From positions 1-64,000 of the forward strand of contig VTPO01000003.1 of NCBI GenBank assembly GCA_008638205.1: a DNA stretch of 64,000 nt. Reading direction: 5' to 3'. The notes below the pieces were generated by a model. That model had not been told where the DNA came from, searched no databases, and worked only from the letters and a program-made list of their open reading frames with translations. The stretch is from Pelagibacteraceae bacterium. Lineage in GTDB: Bacteria; Pseudomonadota; Alphaproteobacteria; Pelagibacterales; Pelagibacteraceae. A program made the position numbers and the translations under genes. Of this stretch, positions 58,284-64,000 are shown in pieces (the first letter of the stretch is position 1; each line of letters starts with the position of its first letter).

Positions 58284-58960
58284 AGATAAGTTTAGATAAT
58301 TTAAATCAAACAATTACCAATTGCTCTAAGTGCCCGAGATTAGTTGCTTTTAGAAAAAAAATTTCAAAAGAAAAAAGGAAACAATACCGTAATCAAATCT
58401 ACTGGGGGAAACCTACTCCTGGATTTGGCGATAAAAAATCAAAAATAATCATTTTTGGTCTCGCGCCAGCAGCTCACGGAGCTACTAGAACGGGCCGTGT
58501 ATTTACTGGAGATAAATCAGGAGATCTTCTGTTTAAGTGCCTTTACAAAGCGGGTCTATCTAATCAATCAACCTCTACCGATATTAACGATGGTTTAAAA
58601 CTATCCTGCTTTATAACCAATGTTTTAAAATGTGTGCCTCCAGGAGATAAGCCAGAATTAAAAGAATTATTAAACTGTTCTAAATTTTTGGAAGGAGAAC
58701 TACATATCCTAAGAGAGGCCAAAATTTTGGTTACAATTGGTAAAGTAGCTTTCGATGAAATATTAAAATTTTATCAAAGAAAATATTCGCTTGATAAAAA
58801 AAATTATATTTTTGGTCATGGTAAAAAATATAAACTTCCAGATGGGAAGTTGTTAGTAAGCTCTTACCATACCTCTCCAAGAAATTTTAATACAGGCTTA
58901 ATAAATGAAAGGAAAATTACAAATCTTTTTAAATTAGTAAAAAAATTAAAAATTAATTAG
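58280..58960 (+). CDS. family 5 (UdgB-type) uracil-DNA glycosylase
   Basis: NCSKCPRLVAFR, IFGLAPAAHGATRTGRVFTGDKSGDLL, VTIGKVAFDEIL, SSYHTSPRNFNTG. Confidence 0.9.
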   Translation: MKISLDNLNQTITNCSKCPRLVAFRKKISKEKRKQYRNQIYWGKPTPGFGDKKSKIIIFGLAPAAHGATRTGRVFTGDKSGDLLFKCLYKAGLSNQSTSTDINDGLKLSCFITNVLKCVPPGDKPELKELLNCSKFLEGELHILREAKILVTIGKVAFDEILKFYQRKYSLDKKNYIFGHGKKYKLPDGKLLVSSYHTSPRNFNTGLINERKITNLFKLVKKLKIN

Positions 58961-59725
58961 TTTAAATAATAGTGGTATTAAAATAGATGTCGCAATTCCA
59001 CTTAAGCCCAGAGCTAATGCGGCAAATACACCTGCGGTTTTATTTTTGCTCATAGCCCTAGCAGTCCCTATTCCATGACTAGCAAGTCCAAAAGCAAATC
59101 CTCGTGCAGTCATATCTTTTACTCTCAATATATCTAAAGCAAATGTACCAAAAGAAGCTCCTACAATTCCTGTGATGATTGTAATAATTGCGGTTAAAGA
59201 AGGAACGCCCCCTATAAGCTCCGAGATACCCATGGCAATAGGAGCGGTAACAGATCGTGGCATCATACTATAAATAATTTCAAGATCTAAATTCATTAAT
59301 TTTGCAAAAAAGTAAGTACTGAAAATTGCAAATAAAGAACCTAGGACAAGTGAAATAAAAATACTTCCTGATTCTTTTTTTATTAGATGAATTTGTTTGT
59401 AAATGGGTATGGCCAAAGCAACGGTAGCTGGCCCCAACATAAAATGAATAAACTTTGCTCCATTAAAATACCTTTCGTAAGAAACATCCGTAACAATTAA
59501 AACGCCCGATACAATTAATATAGAAATAGCAACTGGATTCACTAATGGGTTTAGCTTAGATTTTTTATAAAAATAATTTCCAATTAAAAAAGCGCCAATA
59601 GTTAAGGTAAGCCAAAACAGAGGTTCTGCCTGTAAATAAACCCAAATATTATATAATTTATTTTTTTCTATCATTTTTTTTAAATCGATTATTGATGGCT
59701 TCCATAACAAGCGCTGTAAAACCAA
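58946..59725 (-). CDS. LrgB family protein
   Basis: PRSVTAPIAMGISELIGGVPSLTAIITIITGIVGASFG; SHGIGTARAMSKN; likely true start MIEK at 59674. Confidence 0.92.
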   Translation of the reverse strand: MVLQRLLWKPSIIDLKKMIEKNKLYNIWVYLQAEPLFWLTLTIGAFLIGNYFYKKSKLNPLVNPVAISILIVSGVLIVTDVSYERYFNGAKFIHFMLGPATVALAIPIYKQIHLIKKESGSIFISLVLGSLFAIFSTYFFAKLMNLDLEIIYSMMPRSVTAPIAMGISELIGGVPSLTAIITIITGIVGASFGTFALDILRVKDMTARGFAFGLASHGIGTARAMSKNKTAGVFAALALGLSGIATSILIPLLFKLINF

Positions 59726-60041
59726 TAGTTAAAATAGTACTAAAAAAAATGACACCTAAAACCTCGATATAATTTTTTTCTAAATAAGAAAGATGCATCA
59801 CAACACCCACTCCTATTGGTACAAACAACAAGGAAAGATAATTTGAAATATGAATAGCTGTTGAACTAATTTCATTTTTTACTTTATTAACAAAAAGATT
59901 TTTATTATTTTTTAACAATATAAAGCTAATTAATAAAAGAATTAGGCCAATAACTGGTCCTGGAACGGTAAGTTCAAAATATTTTTGAGCAGACTCACCA
60001 ATAAGCTGAAACAGGAAAATTATAAAAATACTTTTTAACAC
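59658..60041 (-). CDS. CidA/LrgA family protein
   Basis: FELTVPGPVIGLILLLISFILL; LLFVPIGVGVVMH. Confidence 0.9.
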   Translation of the reverse strand: MLKSIFIIFLFQLIGESAQKYFELTVPGPVIGLILLLISFILLKNNKNLFVNKVKNEISSTAIHISNYLSLLFVPIGVGVVMHLSYLEKNYIEVLGVIFFSTILTIGFTALVMEAINNRFKKNDRKK

Positions 60042-60085
60042 TCTCTTCCTCCTATTTGTGATGGACTATGTCTGAAATATAAAAA

Positions 60086-60679
60086 CTAATCTAATTGAGA
60101 GGCAACAAATTCCCAGTTAGCAAGATCATTAACAAAAGCTTTTAAGTAGTCGGGTCTTCTATTTCGATAATCAACATAATAAGAATGCTCCCACACATCA
60201 CAACCGAAGATAGGTTTCATGTTATCGACCAAGGGATTAGATGCGTTGGCAGTTTTAGTAACTACTAGTTTTCCATTATTAATGGCTAACCAGGCCCAGC
60301 CAGATCCAAACTGTGTAGTGCCTGCTTGAATAAAATCTTGTTTGAATTGATCTACACTCCCAAAGTCTGAAATAATTCTTTTTTCTAGTTCGGGTGGCAT
60401 TGCACCACCGCCCTTTGGCTTCATACAATTCCAAAATAAAATATGATTCCAATGCTGTCCTGCATTGTTAAAAATCCCGGCTTTAGAAGTGTCCGCTGCA
60501 GTCTTGCTAATAATTTCTTCTAAAGACAATCCAGAAAGATCTGTGTCTTTAACAAAGTTATTCAAGTTAGTAATGTATGTTTGGTGATGTTTGCCGTGAT
60601 GAAGATCAAGAGTCTCTTCAGACATTACTGGAGCTAAAGCATTTTTGGGGTAGTTTAAAGTTGGAAGTTCAAATGTCAT
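60086..60679 (-). CDS. sodB: superoxide dismutase (Fe/Mn)
   Basis: FELPTLNYPKNALAPVMSEETLDLHHGKHHQTYITNLN; DVWEHSYYVDYRNRRPDYLKAF. Confidence 0.97.
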   Translation of the reverse strand: MTFELPTLNYPKNALAPVMSEETLDLHHGKHHQTYITNLNNFVKDTDLSGLSLEEIISKTAADTSKAGIFNNAGQHWNHILFWNCMKPKGGGAMPPELEKRIISDFGSVDQFKQDFIQAGTTQFGSGWAWLAINNGKLVVTKTANASNPLVDNMKPIFGCDVWEHSYYVDYRNRRPDYLKAFVNDLANWEFVASQLD

Positions 60680-60682
60680 AAT

Positions 60683-61393
60683 TTATTTTCTAAAATATTT
60701 TTTTTTTAAATAGTTAGTAAATAGTACCATAAAACCCATTCCCAATAAAGGAAGAAATATTTCTGGAGTATAAAATAAATCAAAACTCAATTGTTTATTA
60801 TTTTCAAATGCCCCTGCAAATCCGCTGGCAATACTAACAGAGATAATAATGGGCACTAATTCTCCAAAAAAAGTGGCTAAAAAAAAATTCTTTACTTTCA
60901 TATTAAACAAAACTGGCATGATATTTTTAACTGGAAAAGGAATTCCAGGAATGACACGAATAAAAAAGAAATAACTAAATTCATTATCATTAAAGTGTTT
61001 TGTTAGTGAAGAAAATCTGTTGCTTAGATACTGATAAACTAAATCTTTGAAATAATGATTAGCAAATACATAAAGAAGTGTGGCTCCTATAGAAAATGAA
61101 ACAATGGAAATAATTGATCCCCACACTACCCCAAAAGCAAAGCCAGCAATAATTACCATAGGCAATCCAAACCCCATGAGAAATACCCATAGAATTGCAA
61201 CTAAAAAATAGATAGCTGACAATAAAATAAAGTTTTGGTCTCTAAAATTGAATATTTCTTCTTTATTGTTTTTTAAAAACTCTAGATCTAAAAAGGAATT
61301 AGCCCCATAATAAAAAAACAGAACCACCACTCCAGTCACAATAGATAAATAGGCAAGGCCTATCCCTATTTTTAGCTTAGAAAATTTTTTCAT
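60683..61393 (-). CDS. TVP38/TMEM64 family membrane protein
   Basis: GLPMVIIAGFAFGVVWGSIISIVSFSIGATLLYVFANHYF; FFIRVIPGIPFPVKNIMPVLF. Confidence 0.85.
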   Translation of the reverse strand: MKKFSKLKIGIGLAYLSIVTGVVVLFFYYGANSFLDLEFLKNNKEEIFNFRDQNFILLSAIYFLVAILWVFLMGFGLPMVIIAGFAFGVVWGSIISIVSFSIGATLLYVFANHYFKDLVYQYLSNRFSSLTKHFNDNEFSYFFFIRVIPGIPFPVKNIMPVLFNMKVKNFFLATFFGELVPIIISVSIASGFAGAFENNKQLSFDLFYTPEIFLPLLGMGFMVLFTNYLKKKYFRK

Positions 61394-61481
61394 ATATTGA
61401 TATTTAATACTTAATTTATCCTGTACATCCTAAATCGAATTACCTATAAATAGCGAAAATTTAAATATAGCAAATATAGCA

Positions 61482-61616
61482 ATGAAACGTACATTTCAAC
61501 CAAGCAAAAAAGTAAGAGCTAGAAGACACGGATTCCGTTCGCGAATGGCTACTAAAAGTGGAGTAAAAGTCATAGCAAGAAGAAGAGCAAAAGGTAGAAA
61601 AAGAATATCTGCTTAG
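61482..61616 (+). CDS. rpmH: 50S ribosomal protein L34
   Basis: Below track cutoff; [44 protein letters not shown]. Confidence 0.98.
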   Translation: MKRTFQPSKKVRARRHGFRSRMATKSGVKVIARRRAKGRKRISA

Positions 61617-61620
61617 TGCA

Positions 61621-61980
61621 ATGGCAGCTTCCATCCAATTTGAAAGTCTTTCTGGCAATACTGAATTTAAACAGATTTTAAAAAGTAAAAAAGTAATATC
61701 AAAACTATTTACGATTTATTATAGAAAACTAGAGCAAGAACTGAGCAATAATCGAAAAGTAGTGTTAAGCTGTGTTTCTGCAAAAAAACTTGGTAACGCA
61801 GTCAAAAGAAATAAAATTAGAAGAAGATTAAAAATGGCAACCAGAAAAGCAATTGTAGAACTGAGCTCTTCATTTAACAAAAAATATAAATACGCAATTT
61901 TTGCAAAAGCAAAAGTATATGACGAGAACTTTCAAAATTTAGTAGAAGAGCTGAAGAGCAAATTTAAAGAAACAAATTAA
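61621..61980 (+). CDS. rnpA: ribonuclease P protein component
   Basis: [31 protein letters not shown]; follows rpmH. Confidence 0.93.
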   Translation: MAASIQFESLSGNTEFKQILKSKKVISKLFTIYYRKLEQELSNNRKVVLSCVSAKKLGNAVKRNKIRRRLKMATRKAIVELSSSFNKKYKYAIFAKAKVYDENFQNLVEELKSKFKETN

Positions 61981-61990
61981 AAGCTTATTT

Positions 61991-62239
61991 ATGAATCAAT
62001 TCTTGAGTCAATGCGTCATCAATATAATAAAGGGTTATAAATATTTAATTTCTCCTTTGTTGCATCATTCTTGTAGATTTGAACCGACATGTTCTGATTA
62101 TTTTATAGATTCAGTTAAAGTGCATGGTTGTTTTAAAGGTTGTGGCAAGGGAATTCTCCGAATATTAAAATGTCATCCCCTTACTTGGTTGGGTGGTAGC
62201 GCTGGATACGATCCTGTACAGAAAGAAAAGAATATATAA
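61991..62239 (+). CDS. yidD: membrane protein insertion efficiency factor YidD
   Basis: [35 protein letters not shown]. Confidence 0.96.
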   Translation: MNQFLSQCVINIIKGYKYLISPLLHHSCRFEPTCSDYFIDSVKVHGCFKGCGKGILRILKCHPLTWLGGSAGYDPVQKEKNI

Positions 62240-63933
62240 TGGATACTAAAAATGTTTTAACAGCCATCATACTTTCCACTATTATCATTGTAGGCTGGCA
62301 AGTGCTTGTAGTGGATCCTGAAATAAAAAAAGAACAGGCAAAAATAGAAAAAACCATACAAACAAAACCAACTACAGGAAAGCCATCGGCTCCATCTTTA
62401 AATAAAAAAATTCAAGTACAGGAAAAAAAAGTATCTAGACAAGAAGCCCTACTAACAGACCAAAGAGTAAAATTAGATAATGCAAAAATAACTGGTTCTA
62501 TTTCTTTAGTTGGCGCGCTGATTGATGATGTCACATTAAAAAATTACCAAGAAAGCCTTGATGAAAATAGCAAACAAGTGGTTATTCTAAATCCTAAAAA
62601 AATTAACAAAGGATATTATTTAGAAAGTGGCTGGGCCAGTGCTAATAATGTTAACGTTCCTGATAACAACAGTGTTTGGAAACTTACTAGAAACAGAACT
62701 CTTACCCCCAGAACTCCTATAGAATTAGAATGGGACAATCAAAACGGTTTAGTTTTTACAAAAAAAATTGAGATTGATGATCAGTATTTATTCTCTATTA
62801 CTGAAAGTATTAAAAATAATTCTAAAGCTAATGTAGATCTTTTTCACTACTCTCAAATAACTAGAAAAGAAAAACCACAAATTCAAGACTTTTACATTCT
62901 ACACGAGGGTTTAGTTGGAGTGATTGATGAAACCCTTCAAGAAGAAGATTATGACGATGTTAAGGACAAGAACCAAAAATACCAGGGGACTTCCGGCTGG
63001 CTTGGTATTACAGATAAATATTGGCTCACAGCAATTGTTCCACAAAAAAAACAAGCCTTTAATGCAGAGTTTATTTACGATACTGCTTACAAGGCTAATT
63101 ATATTTTAACTAACCCAACATCCATTCCATCTGGGAAAATAAATTCAAGCTCTTCTCAATTTTTTATAGGAGCTAAAGAAGTAAAGACAATTGATGGATA
63201 CGCAGAATCTGCGAATATCAACAAATTTGATTTAGCGATTGATTGGGGATGGTTTTACTTTTTTACAAAACCTTTATTTTTTATCATCGATTATTTATAT
63301 AATTTTTCAGGTAATTTTGGATGGGCCATTGTTTTATTAACTGCTGGAATAAGAATTTTATTTTTTCCACTTGCAAACTACTCTTTTGCATCTATGGCTA
63401 AAATGAAAGCTCTACAGCCAGAAATGGCTAGGATGAAAGATTTATATAAAGACGATAAACAAAAAATTCAAACGGAAATGATGGGTCTGTATAGAAAAGA
63501 AAAAATCAATCCTGTCTCTGGTTGTTTACCGATGCTAATTCAAATCCCATTTTTCTTCGCTATTTACAAAATGCTATTTGTAACTTTAGAAATGAGACAC
63601 GCTCCATTCTTTGGTTGGATTCAAGACTTGTCAGCACCTGACCCAACTTCGTTGTTCAATTTGTTTGGTTTAATACCATGGGATCCTCCTTCATTTTTAA
63701 TGATTGGTGTTTGGCCTATTTTAATGGGTGTAAGCATGTGGATTCAGCAGAAGCTAAATCCCGCTCCAACTGATCCTATACAAGCTAAGATATTTGCATT
63801 CTTTCCTCTATTCTTAACGGTAATGCTAGCTTCGTTTCCTTCGGGACTGGTGGTCTATTGGACGGTTAACAACGTTCTAACTATGGCACAGCAATATGTA
63901 ATTATTAGAAAAACTACAATCAAAACAGTCTAG
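62239..63933 (+). CDS. yidC: membrane protein insertase YidC
   Basis: N-terminal TM, periplasmic domain, GNFGWAIVLLTAGIRILFFPLANYSFASMAKMKALQPEM. Confidence 0.97.
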   Translation: MDTKNVLTAIILSTIIIVGWQVLVVDPEIKKEQAKIEKTIQTKPTTGKPSAPSLNKKIQVQEKKVSRQEALLTDQRVKLDNAKITGSISLVGALIDDVTLKNYQESLDENSKQVVILNPKKINKGYYLESGWASANNVNVPDNNSVWKLTRNRTLTPRTPIELEWDNQNGLVFTKKIEIDDQYLFSITESIKNNSKANVDLFHYSQITRKEKPQIQDFYILHEGLVGVIDETLQEEDYDDVKDKNQKYQGTSGWLGITDKYWLTAIVPQKKQAFNAEFIYDTAYKANYILTNPTSIPSGKINSSSSQFFIGAKEVKTIDGYAESANINKFDLAIDWGWFYFFTKPLFFIIDYLYNFSGNFGWAIVLLTAGIRILFFPLANYSFASMAKMKALQPEMARMKDLYKDDKQKIQTEMMGLYRKEKINPVSGCLPMLIQIPFFFAIYKMLFVTLEMRHAPFFGWIQDLSAPDPTSLFNLFGLIPWDPPSFLMIGVWPILMGVSMWIQQKLNPAPTDPIQAKIFAFFPLFLTVMLASFPSGLVVYWTVNNVLTMAQQYVIIRKTTIKTV

Positions 63934-64000
63934 ATGGATTTTTCAGAGTTTTGGCCAAAAGAGGCCCCTCCACTAAAAGAAGCAACTAAGTTCATTGAAA
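63934..64000 (+). CDS. start of next ORF (MDFSEFWPKEAPPLKEATKFIE...), truncated; engB is likely from gene order only
   Basis: ATG directly after yidC stop, open to window end. Confidence 0.5.
   Translation, partial: MDFSEFWPKEAPPLKEATKFIE

Noticed and set aside
1-64000. CRISPR array, prophage or transposon
   Set aside because: No spaced direct repeats, Cas, capsid/terminase, integrase or transposase motifs recognised on either strand.

Overview
AT-rich (roughly 30% GC by eye) bacterial chromosomal window, best read as a streamlined marine alphaproteobacterium (SAR11/Pelagibacterales-like; taxon is inference from gene order and composition, not tested). Most of it is densely packed core genome: thrS-infC-rpmI-rplT-pheS-pheT-lepA, gltD-gltB, kdsD-lptC-lptB, aroA::cmk-rpsA-ihfB-pyrF-trpF-trpB-trpA-accD-folC, hemA, typA, rpmH-rnpA-yidD-yidC. 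There is a surface-glycan accessory block at about 2.6-10.1 kb (dTDP-sugar genes, two GT17-like glycosyltransferases, DUF4422-like, GT2, methyltransferase) ending at a tRNA-Ser(GGA). No CRISPR array, phage, integrase or transposase was seen. The least explained part is about 47.0-52.8 kb. It holds many microprotein ORFs below the supplied 60-aa cutoff, a cytochrome b561-like C-terminal fragment directly behind selO, a roughly 450-bp dyad-rich gap with a 20-bp-arm stem-loop, and several very lysine-rich mini-ORFs. Other notable items: a CDS whose last codons lie inside the tRNA-Ser gene, an ATT-started infC, a gene whose Rossmann motif lies upstream of any ATG/GTG/TTG, an aroA-cmk fusion, a truncated gene duplicate, and a 10-bp tandem repeat. 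All product calls are from motif recognition by eye; no database search was run.
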